Assembly: GCF_004167665.1 (NCBI RefSeq)
Contig: NZ_SEWE01000016.1
Span: forward strand, 33,518 to 97,517
Length of the DNA: 64,000 bases
Direction of reading: 5' to 3'
DNA from: Hymenobacter persicinus
GTDB taxonomy: Bacteria; Bacteroidota; Bacteroidia; Cytophagales; Hymenobacteraceae
Every line of letters begins with the position of its first letter. The stretch's first letter is position 1. Shown in pieces: positions 25,406-35,600 of this stretch. A model generated the notes under the pieces. It worked only from the letters and a program-made list of their open reading frames with translations. It did no database searches and was not told where the DNA came from. The position numbers and the translations under genes were made by a program.

Positions 25406-28400
25406 TTACAACGTCAGGTTGATGTTAAAGCCGTAGCTGCGAACAGAAGGAATCTGCGTCGACTCGAGGCCCTGAGTGTTGCCGTTGTTGAACGACGTCT
25501 CGGGGTCGATGCCGGGAGCTTTCGAGCTGATCAGCCACAGGTTACGGCCTACGAACGAAACACCGATGCCTTTTACAAAGGTTCTCTCAATCATCGATTT
25601 TGGCAGCTGGTAGCCCAGACGTACTTCGCGCAGTTTCACGTACGAAGCATCGTACACGCTGCTTTCGCGCACGTTGTAGTAGTAGCCGTGGTAGTAGTCC
25701 TCGGCCGAAGCCTTCACGTCGTTCGGACGGAACGAGCCGTCAGCGTTGCGCTGAACACCGGCACCGATGATGCCATCTTCGCGGCCGTTCAGGGTGTTGG
25801 TCAGAGCACCAGCGTAGTTACCCCACATGTTGGTTTCGCTCTGGAGCGAACCACCCTGGCGGGTGTCAACCGTAGCGCTGAACTCAACGCCTTTGAAGCC
25901 GAAGCGGTTGGTGATACCACCGATCCAGTCTGGCGTGTAGTAGCCCAGAACTTTACGGGTTGGGTCAACCAATGGCGTACCGTCAGCACCGAATACGATC
26001 TGACCAGCATACTGTCCGTCTGGCACGCGCAGGAAGCCGTCACCGAACAGAGCACCGTAGCGCTGACCAACGCGGGCTTCTACGTTTACACCGAAGCCGG
26101 AGCTACCGATAACCAAGTTTTTGATCTGGCCTTCTTTGTCGAACTCGTCAACGCGGTTGCGGTTGGCGGCGAAGTTAGCCGTGATGTTCCACTGCAGGGC
26201 GCTCGAAGGCGACAGGGGAGCCAGGGTCAGGATGGTCTCGATGCCTTTGTTCGACATTTGACCAGCGTTCAGGATTTTGGACGTGTAGCCCGTGGTAGCC
26301 GAGGTCAGAACCGAGATGATCTGGTTTTTGGTCAGGGTCTTGTAGCCCGTTACTTCCAAACCAATGCGGTTTTGCAGGAAACGGAGTTCAACACCAACTT
26401 CGGTCGACTGGGTGCGCTCAGGCTTCAGATCGGGGTTGTACTTCACGTTGAAGACCGTCTGAGTTGGGTTCGTGCCGAAAGGCTGGCCACCCGTGTAGAT
26501 GTCCTGCAGACGGTAAGGCTCCGTGTCGTTACCTACTTCGGCGTAGCCACCGCGGATTTTAGCAAACGACAGAGCCGACTCCTTGATGCCGAAAGCTTCG
26601 GTCAGAACTACCGATGCATCCACCGAAGGGTAGAAGTACGAGTTGTTGCCAGCAGCCAGGGTCGACGACCAGTCGTTACGACCCGTTACCCCAACGAAGG
26701 CGAAGTTCTTGAAGCCCACGCGAGCCGAGCCGTACACGCTGTTCACGCGACGGTTGGTTACGGGGTTCAGGATACCGGCGTTGTTCGAGTTGCTGGTGCC
26801 GAAGTTGTTGTCCGAAACCAGTGGCGTAGCCGAGTTGCCCAGCGAGAACAGGTTTGGTACGGCCAGCTCAGGAGCAGCAATCTGGCTGCGGTTTACGCGG
26901 TTGTCGCGACGGTTAACACCCACCAGGAAGTCCAGGTTGAGGTCTTCGGTCAGGTTGCGGTTGGCGGTAGCCAGGAATTCAGTGTTACGCTCCAGTACGG
27001 CGATACGCTCTTCGGTGTAGTCATCGTAGGTGGCGTTGCTGACGGTTTCAGCGGGCACACGACGCTGGTTGAACTGGTTGTAAATGTCGTTCGTGGTACG
27101 AGCCGTCACGTTCAGCCAATCGGTCAGAGCGTAGGTCAGGGTCAGGTTGCCGATTACACGGTCCCGACGGTCATCGTTAGTAGCTTCACCCAAAACGAAG
27201 TAAGGGTTGTTGTGGTAAGAGGCGTTCCAGTTGGCATTGCGGCCACCGTTCTCATACAGCGACTTCAGGTCACGTACGTCAACCTGACGGCCGAACCAGG
27301 TGTAGAGCTGCTGCATGACGTTCAGCTCGTCGTAGCCCTGGCCAGGACGACGGCCGCGGGTTTCCGAGTAGTTGATGTTGGTGCTTACCTTGAACTTGCT
27401 CGTGATATCAGCGCCAGCGTTCAGGTTGACGGTGTTACGACGCAGGTAGGTGTTGTAGAGAATGCCTTTCTGGTCGAGGTTGGTGTACGAAACCCGTACG
27501 CCAGCCTTATCGTTGCCACCCGTGAGGGCCACGTTGTTGGTCAGGGTGTGACCGGTCTGGAAGAAGTGCTTCTTGATGTTGTCTTTGCCTGGGCTAACCC
27601 ATGGCGTAGCCTGACGAACACCGTTTACTACAGGCGAGGTAAACTGGGGGATCAGACGACCGTCCAGTTTAGGGCCCCAGCTTTCGTCCACGTTGTCGTT
27701 GTCGCCCGAACCGTTGCCGTCAACGTACGAGAAAACCCCGCCGCTGCCCTGGCCATACTGATCCTGGAAATCCGGAACCTTGAGGGGGCTTTCAAACGAA
27801 GTAGTGCTATTTACCGAGATACCCAGACCTTTGGCTTTGCGGCCCGATTTGGTGGTAATAACGATTACGCCGTTGGCACCGCGGCTGCCGTACAGAGCGG
27901 CGGCGTTAGCACCTTTCAGTACGGTCATCGTTTCGATGTCGTCGGGGTTGACGTCCGAAGCGGCGTTGCCGTAGTCGATACCCCCACCCGAATCCGAGTT
28001 CGAGAAGCTGGAGTTGTCAATGGCCTGACCGTCAATTACGAACAGGGGCTGGTTGTTGCCCTGAATCGACTTGGCACCCCGGATTACGATACGCGACGAG
28101 CTACCGGCAGCACCGGTGCTGTTGGAAATCTGCACACCGGCAACGCGGCCGGCCAGCGAGTTCACTACGTTCGTTTCGCGGGCTTGGGTCAGTTCAGAGC
28201 CTTGTACGTCCTGTACGGAGTAACCCAGGCTTTTCTTCTGCTCCTCGCGGCCCAGAGCCGTTACTACTACTTCACCCAGCGTCTTGGTGTCGGTGCTCAG
28301 ACCAATGTCGATGGTCGAAGCCGTGCCGATGGGACGCTCTACCGATACGTAACCGATAGAAGTGAAGGAAAGGGTAGTGGCCGAAGCAGGTACGCTCAGC

Positions 28401-28585
28401 GTGTACGTGCCATCCGAATTCGTGGAGGCACCAATGGTGGTCCCTTTCACCAGTACGGTAACGCCGGGCAGACCCTGGCCATTGGCCCGGTCAGTTACCC
28501 GCCCTGAAATGGCCCTATCCTGCGCGATGGCCTGCTGCAACAGGCTAGTCATCAGCAGGATGACCATAAATAGTAGTTTTTTCAT
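25406..28585 (-). CDS. SusC/RagA family TonB-linked outer-membrane transporter (locus 2)
   Basis: A 1059-residue outer-membrane protein with signal peptide (MKKLLFMVILLMTSLLQQAIA), carboxypeptidase-regulatory-like domain (ISGRVTDRANGQGLPGVTVL, about 26-105), the box GEVVVTALG, a TonB plug with GANAALYGSRGANGVIVITTKSG, and a barrel ending NINLTL. It is a separate uptake system from locus 1, with only family-level similarity. GC at third positions is visibly lower than in the neighbouring housekeeping genes. The ATG before the signal peptide is used. A promoter-like pair of boxes lies 60-90 nt upstream. Confidence 0.96.
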   Translation of the reverse strand: MKKLLFMVILLMTSLLQQAIAQDRAISGRVTDRANGQGLPGVTVLVKGTTIGASTNSDGTYTLSVPASATTLSFTSIGYVSVERPIGTASTIDIGLSTDTKTLGEVVVTALGREEQKKSLGYSVQDVQGSELTQARETNVVNSLAGRVAGVQISNSTGAAGSSSRIVIRGAKSIQGNNQPLFVIDGQAIDNSSFSNSDSGGGIDYGNAASDVNPDDIETMTVLKGANAAALYGSRGANGVIVITTKSGRKAKGLGISVNSTTSFESPLKVPDFQDQYGQGSGGVFSYVDGNGSGDNDNVDESWGPKLDGRLIPQFTSPVVNGVRQATPWVSPGKDNIKKHFFQTGHTLTNNVALTGGNDKAGVRVSYTNLDQKGILYNTYLRRNTVNLNAGADITSKFKVSTNINYSETRGRRPGQGYDELNVMQQLYTWFGRQVDVRDLKSLYENGGRNANWNASYHNNPYFVLGEATNDDRRDRVIGNLTLTYALTDWLNVTARTTNDIYNQFNQRRVPAETVSNATYDDYTEERIAVLERNTEFLATANRNLTEDLNLDFLVGVNRRDNRVNRSQIAAPELAVPNLFSLGNSATPLVSDNNFGTSNSNNAGILNPVTNRRVNSVYGSARVGFKNFAFVGVTGRNDWSSTLAAGNNSYFYPSVDASVVLTEAFGIKESALSFAKIRGGYAEVGNDTEPYRLQDIYTGGQPFGTNPTQTVFNVKYNPDLKPERTQSTEVGVELRFLQNRIGLEVTGYKTLTKNQIISVLTSATTGYTSKILNAGQMSNKGIETILTLAPLSPSSALQWNITANFAANRNRVDEFDKEGQIKNLVIGSSGFGVNVEARVGQRYGALFGDGFLRVPDGQYAGQIVFGADGTPLVDPTRKVLGYYTPDWIGGITNRFGFKGVEFSATVDTRQGGSLQSETNMWGNYAGALTNTLNGREDGIIGAGVQRNADGSFRPNDVKASAEDYYHGYYYNVRESSVYDASYVKLREVRLGYQLPKSMIERTFVKGIGVSFVGRNLWLISSKAPGIDPETSFNNGNTQGLESTQIPSVRSYGFNINLTL

Positions 28586-28644
28586 TTGACTGTTTGTTTG
28601 GTGAGTGAAACGGTGAAAAAAAGATATAAAAGTGGGCGAATAGG

Positions 28645-28676
28645 CAAGTATAGAGGGAAAAATGCCATTTAGCAAC
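28645..28676 (-). promoter_or_regulatory. Candidate promoter of Sus locus 2
   Basis: On the minus strand GTTG is followed 20 nt later by TATACTTG (one mismatch to TAnnTTTG), about 60 nt before the susC ATG. Confidence 0.35.
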
Positions 28677-28810
28677 TTTTAGGAAACATAGCCCACAGAA
28701 TGCAGTATCGCTTTTCTGAGCTTTCCGTCCGTTCAGCTGATGGAGTCTTTCACCCATACACTGAGGCTTCTCCGCGCACCCTCACTTCTAAAGTTAAGAA
28801 ATATATCCAC

Positions 28811-28844
28811 AAAAAAGCCTTCCTGCATAACAAGAAGGCTTTCT
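28811..28844 (-). terminator. Terminator of prfB
   Basis: GCCTTC (28817-28822) and GAAGGC (28834-28839), extended by A/T pairs, form the stem. On the minus strand it ends in a T-run. Confidence 0.7.
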
Positions 28845-28865
28845 GGGTCCTAAACCTATATAGTG

Positions 28866-29943
28866 CTAGTTCTGCATGAGAAAGCCCTTGATGTACTCAT
28901 CCAGGTCGCCATCGAGCACGTTTTGCACGTCGGTGCGCTCGATGCCGGTGCGCAGGTCCTTGACGAGTTTGTAAGGGTGCAAGACGTAGTTGCGAATCTG
29001 GGAGCCAAAGTCAATGCGCTTCTTGTTTGCTTCCACTTTATCCCGCTCGGCGTGGCGCTTGTCCATCTCAATCTGGTAGAGGCGCGACTTAAGCATGCGC
29101 AGGGCGTGCTCCTTGTTCATCAGCTGGCTGCGCTCAATCTGGACGGCGATGATGATGCCCGAGGGCGCGTGGGTCAGGCGCACGGCGGTTTCCACCTTGT
29201 TCACGTTCTGTCCGCCCGCGCCGCCGGCCCGGAACGTGTCCCAGGAGATGTCGGCGGGGTTGATTTCGATGTTAATCGTATCGTCGATGACGGGGTAGGC
29301 AAATACCGATGCAAACGAGGTGTGGCGCCGGCCGCTGCTGTCGAAGGGCGACATGCGCACGAGCCGGTGCACCCCGATTTCGCTTTTTAGGTAGCCGTAG
29401 GCGAAGTCGCCGTCGATTTCCAGGGAGGCCGACTTGATGCCCGCACCCTCGCCGGGCTGGTAGCTGATCTGCTTCACCCCGAAGCCGTGGCTTTCGGCCC
29501 ACATGATGTACATGCGCATGAGCATCTCGGCCCAGTCCTGGCTTTCAGTGCCCCCGGCGCCGGGATTGATATCGATGATAGCCGAGAGCTGGTCTTCCTC
29601 GTTGGAGAGCATGCGCTTGAACTCGAGCTGCTCCACCTTTTGCTGGGTAGCGTCGAAGTCGGCCTGCATTTCGGCAGCCGTCACGTCGCCCTCGCGGTAG
29701 AAGTCGAACAGCACTTCCGTGTCGGCCAGAGCCTGCTGCACGGCTTCGTAGTCGTCGGTCCAGATCTTGACGGACTTGATTTCCTTCAGAATGGCTTCGG
29801 CCTTCTTGGAGTCATCCCAGAAGTCGGGGGCCATGGTTTGCTTTTCGGCCTCTACGACCTGGGCTTTGCGCGCATCGTAGTCAAAGATACCTCCTCAAAG
29901 CCTCAGCGCGGCCTTTCAATTCCTTAACCTGGTCCTGGGTCAT
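28866..29943 (-). CDS. prfB: Peptide chain release factor 2, with programmed +1 frameshift
   Basis: RF2 ends translation at UGA and UAA. The main frame (from about 29882 down) contains the stop-codon recognition tripeptide SPF (RMSPFDSSG) and the catalytic GGQ ([10 protein letters not shown]). A 20-codon first frame starts at ATG 29943 ([10 protein letters not shown]...LRRYL) and ends at an in-frame TGA (29883-29881). The site reads AGGAGG TAT CTT TGA C: a Shine-Dalgarno-like stimulator, the slippery CTT, and the UGA read by RF2 itself. A +1 shift there continues as [21 protein letters not shown] in the main frame. RF2 therefore controls its own synthesis. A -7 box (TACCTTTG, 29988-29981) lies 37 nt before the ATG. 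Confidence 0.97.
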
Positions 29944-29980
29944 TGGAAAAAATAATGATGAACAATGGGAAACGAGGGCG

Positions 29981-29988
29981 CAAAGGTA
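29981..29988 (-). promoter_or_regulatory. Candidate -7 box of prfB
   Basis: TACCTTTG on the minus strand is a full match to TAnnTTTG. It lies right beside the ilvE terminator hairpin. Confidence 0.45.
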
Positions 29989-29997
29989 GAAAATGCG

Positions 29998-30035
29998 CAA
30001 CGCCCGCCCCGGCCAGAAGCCAGCGGCGGGCGTTG
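29998..30035 (-). terminator. Terminator hairpin after ilvE
   Basis: CAACGCCCGCC (29998-30008) pairs with GGCGGGCGTTG (30025-30035). Only a short T-rich tract follows on the minus strand. Confidence 0.6.
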
Positions 30036-30055
30036 TATCGTTGTGGCGGGCTCGG

Positions 30056-31120
30056 TTATACTTCCACCATCCAGCCGTGAGTGTCGGGCGCGTCGCCGGT
30101 GCGAATGGCGCTCAGGGCGGCACTCATGCGCTGGGAGAAGGAGTCGGGGCCGGGCGTGGGCAACGTGTAATCCTGGCCCTGGTAGCCGATAACGGCAATG
30201 GGGGCAATAGTAGCGGCCGTGCCCACGCCAAAGGCTTCCTGCAGGGTGCCGTTGGCCTGGGCCGCCATGATTTCGGTGGCCGACACCTTGCGTTCCTCCA
30301 CCGTCATGCCCCAGTCGCGCGCCAGCTCCAGCACGCTGCGGCGGGTGATGCCGTCGAGAATGGACGTGCTCAGGGCGGGCGTCACCACCTTGCCGTCGAT
30401 GAGGAAGATGGCGTTCATGGTGCCCGATTCCTCCACGTAGCGGTGTTCCGAGGAGTCGGTCCAGATCAGCTGGTTGTAGCCTTCCTGCTGGGCGAGCTTG
30501 GTCGGGTACATGGCCGCGCCGTAGTTGCCGGCGTTTTTGGCGTAGCCCGCCCCGCCCTCGGCCGAGCGGACATATTTTTCCTCGAAACGCACCCGCAGCG
30601 GCTTGTTGTAGTACAAACCCACTGGGCAGGTGAAAATCATAAAGCGGTAGGAGTCGGAAGGCCGCACGCCGATGAAGCCGTCGGTGGCAAACATGAACGG
30701 GCGGATGTAAAGGGCGCTGCCCGGGGCGTTGGGCACCCAGTTGGCATCGAGGCGGATAAGCTGGGTCAGGCCCTGCATAAACAGCTCCTCGGGCACGGTG
30801 GGCATGCACATCCGCTCGGCCGAAGCGTTGAGGCGGTGCAGGTTGTCGTAGGGACGGAACAGGGCAATGTGGCCTTCGGCGTTTTTGTAGGCTTTCATGC
30901 CCTCAAAAATGGCCTGGCCGTAGTGCAGGGCCGAGTTGGCGGGGCTCACGGCCATGTCGCCGTAGGGCACAATCTGCGGGTTCTGCCATTCCCCGTCGTG
31001 GTAGTCGACGGCGAACATGTGGTCGGAGAAAATCTTGCCGAATTCGATATGGTCGGGGTCCAGGTGCTGCAGGCGGGACGCGGTGGTGCGCTGGGTCCGA
31101 ATGGTCAGGGTTTCGAGCAT
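30056..31120 (-). CDS. ilvE: Branched-chain amino acid aminotransferase
   Basis: A 354-residue PLP-dependent fold-type IV aminotransferase that interconverts Leu, Ile and Val with their 2-oxo acids. The PLP lysine is K195 in GYAKNAGNYG. HYGQAIFEGMKAY near residue 67, the later EESGTMNAIF, and GTAATIAPI are all typical of the longer (class II) bacterial IlvE. It stands alone between prfB and the cobalamin adenosyltransferase. TTTC followed by 18 nt and TAACTTGC upstream could be its promoter. Confidence 0.96.
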   Translation of the reverse strand: MLETLTIRTQRTTASRLQHLDPDHIEFGKIFSDHMFAVDYHDGEWQNPQIVPYGDMAVSPANSALHYGQAIFEGMKAYKNAEGHIALFRPYDNLHRLNASAERMCMPTVPEELFMQGLTQLIRLDANWVPNAPGSALYIRPFMFATDGFIGVRPSDSYRFMIFTCPVGLYYNKPLRVRFEEKYVRSAEGGAGYAKNAGNYGAAMYPTKLAQQEGYNQLIWTDSSEHRYVEESGTMNAIFLIDGKVVTPALSTSILDGITRRSVLELARDWGMTVEERKVSATEIMAAQANGTLQEAFGVGTAATIAPIAVIGYQGQDYTLPTPGPDSFSQRMSAALSAIRTGDAPDTHGWMVEV

Positions 31121-31183
31121 GGGAAAGGGAGTAGGATGGATGGGGGCGGCAAGTTACGACAGGCTGACAAACCTGAAACGGGG

Positions 31184-31735
31184 CTAGGAGAGACGCGGTT
31201 TCCAGCTAACCTCCTCGGCGCCCAAATCGTGCGCCATCTGCCGGCTAAGCACAAACAGGTAATCCGAGAGTCGGTTCAAATAAACCGGCACCAGCTCGGC
31301 CACGAAGGCGTCTTCCTGCAGGGCAATGACGAGCCGCTCGGCCCGGCGGCACACGCAGCGGGCCACGTGGGCAAAAGAAACCGAGGGGTGGCCGCCGGGC
31401 AAAATAAATACCCGCAGCTCGGGCAGCACCTCGTTCATGCGGTCCATTTCCCGCTCCAGCAGGGTCACGTCTTCGGCGTGCAGGTCCGGAATTTTCATCT
31501 TCGACTTTTCCGGGTCCGAGGCCAACGACGAACCCATGGTGAACAGGCGGTCCTGAATTTCCTTGAGCAGGTCGCGGCGGGGCGCATTCACGTCCTGGTC
31601 GCGGAGCAGGCCGATGTAGGAGTTGAGCTCGTCCACGGTGCCGTAGCAGTCGATGCGCAGGCTGGACTTGGGCACGCGGGTACCGCCGATAAGGGAGGTA
31701 AGGCCTTTGTCGCCGGTTTTGGTGTAGATTTTCAT
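31184..31735 (-). CDS. Cob(I)yrinic acid a,c-diamide adenosyltransferase (PduO type)
   Basis: A 183-residue cytosolic enzyme that transfers the 5'-deoxyadenosyl group of ATP to cob(I)alamin. The N-terminal MKIYTKTGDKGLTSLIGGTRVPK is the PduO-type ATP-binding motif; RIDCYGTVDELNS and the C-terminal YLNRLSDYLFVLSR complete the signature. ATG 31735 begins this motif exactly, so an upstream in-frame ATG is rejected. No other cobalamin gene is in the window. Confidence 0.95.
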   Translation of the reverse strand: MKIYTKTGDKGLTSLIGGTRVPKSSLRIDCYGTVDELNSYIGLLRDQDVNAPRRDLLKEIQDRLFTMGSSLASDPEKSKMKIPDLHAEDVTLLEREMDRMNEVLPELRVFILPGGHPSVSFAHVARCVCRRAERLVIALQEDAFVAELVPVYLNRLSDYLFVLSRQMAHDLGAEEVSWKPRLS

Positions 31736-31795
31736 GCAGTGCAAAATGGTGCGGGCCGGGGTGGGAAAGCCGGGCCGCGGGGGCGAGTAAATGCA

Positions 31796-31862
31796 AAAGG
31801 CCTTTCTGACAGCCACGCCGCAGCCCGGGGGCTTGGTGCGCAGACGGCAAAAAGGCCTTTCA
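31796..31862 (-). terminator. Paired AAAGGCCTTT palindromes after the ABC gene
   Basis: Two copies of the self-complementary AAAGGCCTTT, about 45 nt apart, can pair with each other as a long stem. On the minus strand the distal copy is followed by TGCATTT. This is a plausible terminator for the ABC ATPase gene. Confidence 0.45.
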
Positions 31863-31879
31863 AGGAGAAAGCAAAGATA

Positions 31880-32605
31880 CTAGCTGTTCAGCATCTGGTT
31901 GTGGTGGGTGGCAATGTCGTTGTTGGGCAGGTCCGATTCCACCAGTCCGTCGCGCAGGCGCACAATGCGGTGGGAGTAGCGGGCAATGTCTTCTTCGTGG
32001 GTAACCATGATGATGGTATTGCCCTTCACGTAAAGCGCCTCAAACAAATCCATGATTTCGTAGCTCGTCTTGGTGTCGAGGTTACCCGTAGGTTCGTCGG
32101 CCAGGATGATGCTGGGGTCGTTGACCAGGGCGCGGGCAATGGCTACGCGCTGGCGCTGTCCCCCCGACAGCTCGTTGGGCCGGTGCTTGGCCCGGGAGTC
32201 GAGGCCCACGCTGCGCAGGGCTTCCATGGCTTTTTCCTCCCGCTGGCTTTTGCTGTAGCCAGCATAGATCAGGGGCAGGGCCACGTTGTCGAGCGAGGTG
32301 GCCCGGGGAAGCAGGTTGAAGGTCTGGAAAACGAAGCCGATTTCTTTGTTGCGCACCTCGGCCAGCTGGTTGTCCGACATGCGGCTGACGTCCTTGCCGT
32401 TGAGAATGTAGGAGCCGCGGGTGGGCGTGTCGAGGCAGCCCACAATGTTCATCAGCGTCGACTTGCCCGAGCCCGAGGGACCCATGAAGGCAACGTACTC
32501 GCCCCGCTGGATGGTGATGGTAACGGAGCGCAGCGCGTGAATGCGCTCCGTGCCCATCTGGTATTCCTTGGCGATGTCGTGGGTTTCGATGACGGGAGGT
32601 AGCAT
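31880..32605 (-). CDS. ABC transporter ATP-binding protein (LolD/MacB type)
   Basis: A 241-residue ATPase. Walker A is GPSGSGKST (42-50), the signature is LSGGQ (146-150) and Walker B is ILADE (167-171), followed by the H-loop (MVTHEED). [13 protein letters not shown] and [11 protein letters not shown] are typical of the MacB/LolD/FtsE group, which drives mechanotransmission by FtsX-type permeases. No permease gene is adjacent, so its partner is encoded elsewhere. It starts 12 nt after the large membrane-TPR gene and is probably cotranscribed with it. Confidence 0.92.
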   Translation of the reverse strand: MLPPVIETHDIAKEYQMGTERIHALRSVTITIQRGEYVAFMGPSGSGKSTLMNIVGCLDTPTRGSYILNGKDVSRMSDNQLAEVRNKEIGFVFQTFNLLPRATSLDNVALPLIYAGYSKSQREEKAMEALRSVGLDSRAKHRPNELSGGQRQRVAIARALVNDPSIILADEPTGNLDTKTSYEIMDLFEALYVKGNTIIMVTHEEDIARYSHRIVRLRDGLVESDLPNNDIATHHNQMLNS

Positions 32606-32617
32606 ACAGGGCCAGGG

Positions 32618-35600
32618 TTAATTCCAGGAGGCGGCCGCCGCGGCCTGGGCTTTGCGACGAGCTTCGTACTGGGCATGAAAGGTATTGTATTCTGCAGGGG
32701 AAAGCAATTGGAGCAGCTTTTCCAGCGGTGCGGCAGCGTAGGAAGTCAGCCCCGCCGGGATGGCAGCCAGGGTGTATGCTTGCAATAACGCAATTGATTC
32801 TGGATTATGTGCTAATCCGGTCAATAAAAAATTGTAGGCTTTGGTGTAGTCCCGGCGCTTGGCGTAAAAATTGGCCGCGGCCAGCACGCCCGGTTCCAGA
32901 AAAGGCGCCTGTTGCATTAAACGGGTATATAGCTGGGGCGCCGTGGGCTGGTTTTGCGCATCGGCTACGGCGGCCTGGTAATAAAGCCGGTAGGCCTGCT
33001 CCCGGCGGGTGAAGTAGGCCGTGGGCAGCCACTGACCAAGCTGCTGCGCTTGTCCGGCCTGTAGATAGGCTTGGCCGCGCAGCACATTCCACTGCGAAGC
33101 CGCCGTGGTTTTGGCCGTTGCCGGAGCTCCAAACTCCGCAATGGCCTGCTGAGCCGCCGCCGTTTGTCCGGCTCGCAAGGCCCGCGGAATCTGGGCCAGC
33201 AGGGCCGCTTCCCGCGCTACCGGCGTACCCAGCGCTGCTGCCCGCGGAATCAGGCTTTCGGGATACAGCTCACTGCCCCGTAGCACCAAGTATTGCGCCC
33301 GCACCGAGTCCGAAGCCTGGGCGTACTGCTGATTGAAGTCCAGATTCAGCACCACCTGAAGGCGCCGGGCGCGACTGGCCACGCCATACGCCGGCTGGGC
33401 CAGAGCCCGGGCCGCCGAAGTCCGGGCCGAGTCCAGACGGCCATCCAGGGCTTGGGCGTAGGCACGAAACAGCGGGGCTTCGGGGTAGCTCAGCCGAGCC
33501 GCGTCGCCGAAGCGGGCAGCGGCGGAGGCGGGCAACTCGAGTTCCAGCAGCCAGAGTCCCCAGAGGTTTTGGTAATAGGCACTGGCGGGCGTGTCGCCGG
33601 CCGTGAGGGGCTGCAGCAACGCCTGGGCCGCGGCGGGCCGGCCCGCGTAGTAGTGGGTCATGGCCTGCAGAAAGCTCAGCTGCTCCGCGTAGTCGCCATT
33701 AGCCTGGTTGGCCGCCAGTGGCCGCAGGGTGCTTAGGCGGGAGGTGTCGCCGCGCACGGCCCGGCGCAGGGCATCGTGGTAGAGCAGGGCAAACCCGTCG
33801 GCGGCAAGGGGCTGGTCGGCCGCCACGGCCGGAGAAGCCGCCACGGGAGCATCGGTGAGTTGCTGCAACAGGACGTGGTTGCTCTGCCAGGCCGTATTCT
33901 GAGCAGCGGGGCGCAGGCTTTGCACCACTTTCTGAGCCGAAGCCAGGTCCTGAACCTGGAGCATATAGGCCAGCTTGTTGGCCTGCACCACCGGATTGTT
34001 GGCATCGAGCGCCTCGGCCCGGCTGAAGTAGTAGTTGACCGAGTCGGTGATGGTGGAGCGGGTGTAGAGCTGGGCCAGGTCGGAGGTCAGGCGCACGCTC
34101 CGGGGCGCCGTTTTCAAGCCCTCACGCAAGAGTTGGAGGCGGTCGAAAAAGTCGGTGGGCTCGTTGAACAGCGCGGCCAGCCGGAGCGAAATTTTTTCCG
34201 AAGGCTGGCGGCTCTGGGCCCGGCGCAGGGCATTTATTTCGTTTTGGCGCTGCTGGCGAAACCGGTACAACGCCGCCCGGCCCCAGCTGGCGCGCAGGTT
34301 GTGAAAATCGAGCACGTCGCTTTCGGCGTAGTAGCGTTCTGCCAGCAAGGCCAGCGCGTCGGCGCCGGGCTGCTGCTCACTCTGCAGGCGGGTCAGGTCG
34401 CCCAGGGTGTTGTAGTAGCCGGCCTTTACCTGATCCAGGAGGAAGAAGTTGTTGCGCAGCTCCACGGCAAAGATGCCGGCCAGCGCCAGCAGATACACCG
34501 CGTAGAATGGCACCCGCCGCGGCTCGTACACCACCCGGTACACCCGCAGGCGCTGCCGGATGAGGGGGGCGAAGTTGATGAGTAAGTACAGCAGAAAAGC
34601 GCCCCCGCCCATGAGCAGGGCCAAGGCCGTAAAGTCGCGGGCGGCCGTGAGCAGCGGGTCGTTGGCCGTGGCAAAGGCGTAGCCCAGGAAGCCGGCGGCC
34701 AGCGTCGTCAGCACCAGGTAGAGGTGGGCGGCGCCGGGCCAGTAGGGCACCCAGGCTTCGTAGGTGGCCGAGCGGCGGCGCAGGCCCAGCCACCCGGCTA
34801 CCGCTGCCGGCACCAGCAGTACTAAAGGCTCCAGGCGCACGTTGGGCAGAATGTAAACCTCCCCGTTGTTCCAGTAGTACAGAAACAGCATGCCCAAGTA
34901 CAGGCCGCTGGCCAGCACGAAGGGCACGAGGCCGAAGCGGCTGGCCGGGTTTTCGGCTTGGGTGTTAAACCAGAGCAGCCCCTGGATATTCTCGAAGGCC
35001 ACCCACAGCACCAGCAGCCCTACCACTACCGCCCCGCTGCCCGTGGCAAAGCTCACCAGATGCAGGGCCGTGGTATCGAAGGGGTAGCTGCTGCGCCAGA
35101 AAATAAAAGCTCCCAGCCCGGCCAGCAGCCCCATGAACACGAGCAGACGCTGCCACAAAGGCGTGTTGGTCCAGAAGGCGTGAAAGCCGAAGGCCGGCAG
35201 CCCCAGCGTGAGCAGCAGCGCAATGAGAAAATACTGCTCCCGGGAGTCAATCAGGCCGAGCAGGTCGGCGTTGAGCGACATGAGCAGGAAAATCAGCAGG
35301 GCCATGCCCGCCACGAAAGCCAAGCGGGGCAGGGTGCTGACCACGGCCAGAAAGTACGTCACGGCACCCGCCAGCAGCACCAGCAGCGCCAGGGCCGCGT
35401 CGGCCCGCACGAAGGGGCCGCTGACGTCGTGGGTCTGGGTGGTCAGGTAGCCGTTGGCGCGCACGGGCAGCGCGTCGAGGCCCACCCGCACCTGCTGCAC
35501 CACGATGGGCACGGGCCGCAGCTGGGTGACTTCCTGCACGCGCAGGGTGTAGTCGTCGCCGGTGAAGAAGTGATAAAAGGTCAGGGCCAGAGCCAGAGAG

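Noticed and set aside
25688..28507. A 939-codon open frame antisense to the second SusC gene, and similar long frames antisense to lon, the OmpA-family gene and SusD.
   Set aside because: They arise from the GC-rich codon bias of the true genes, have no recognisable motifs, and their strand-mates are clear family members.
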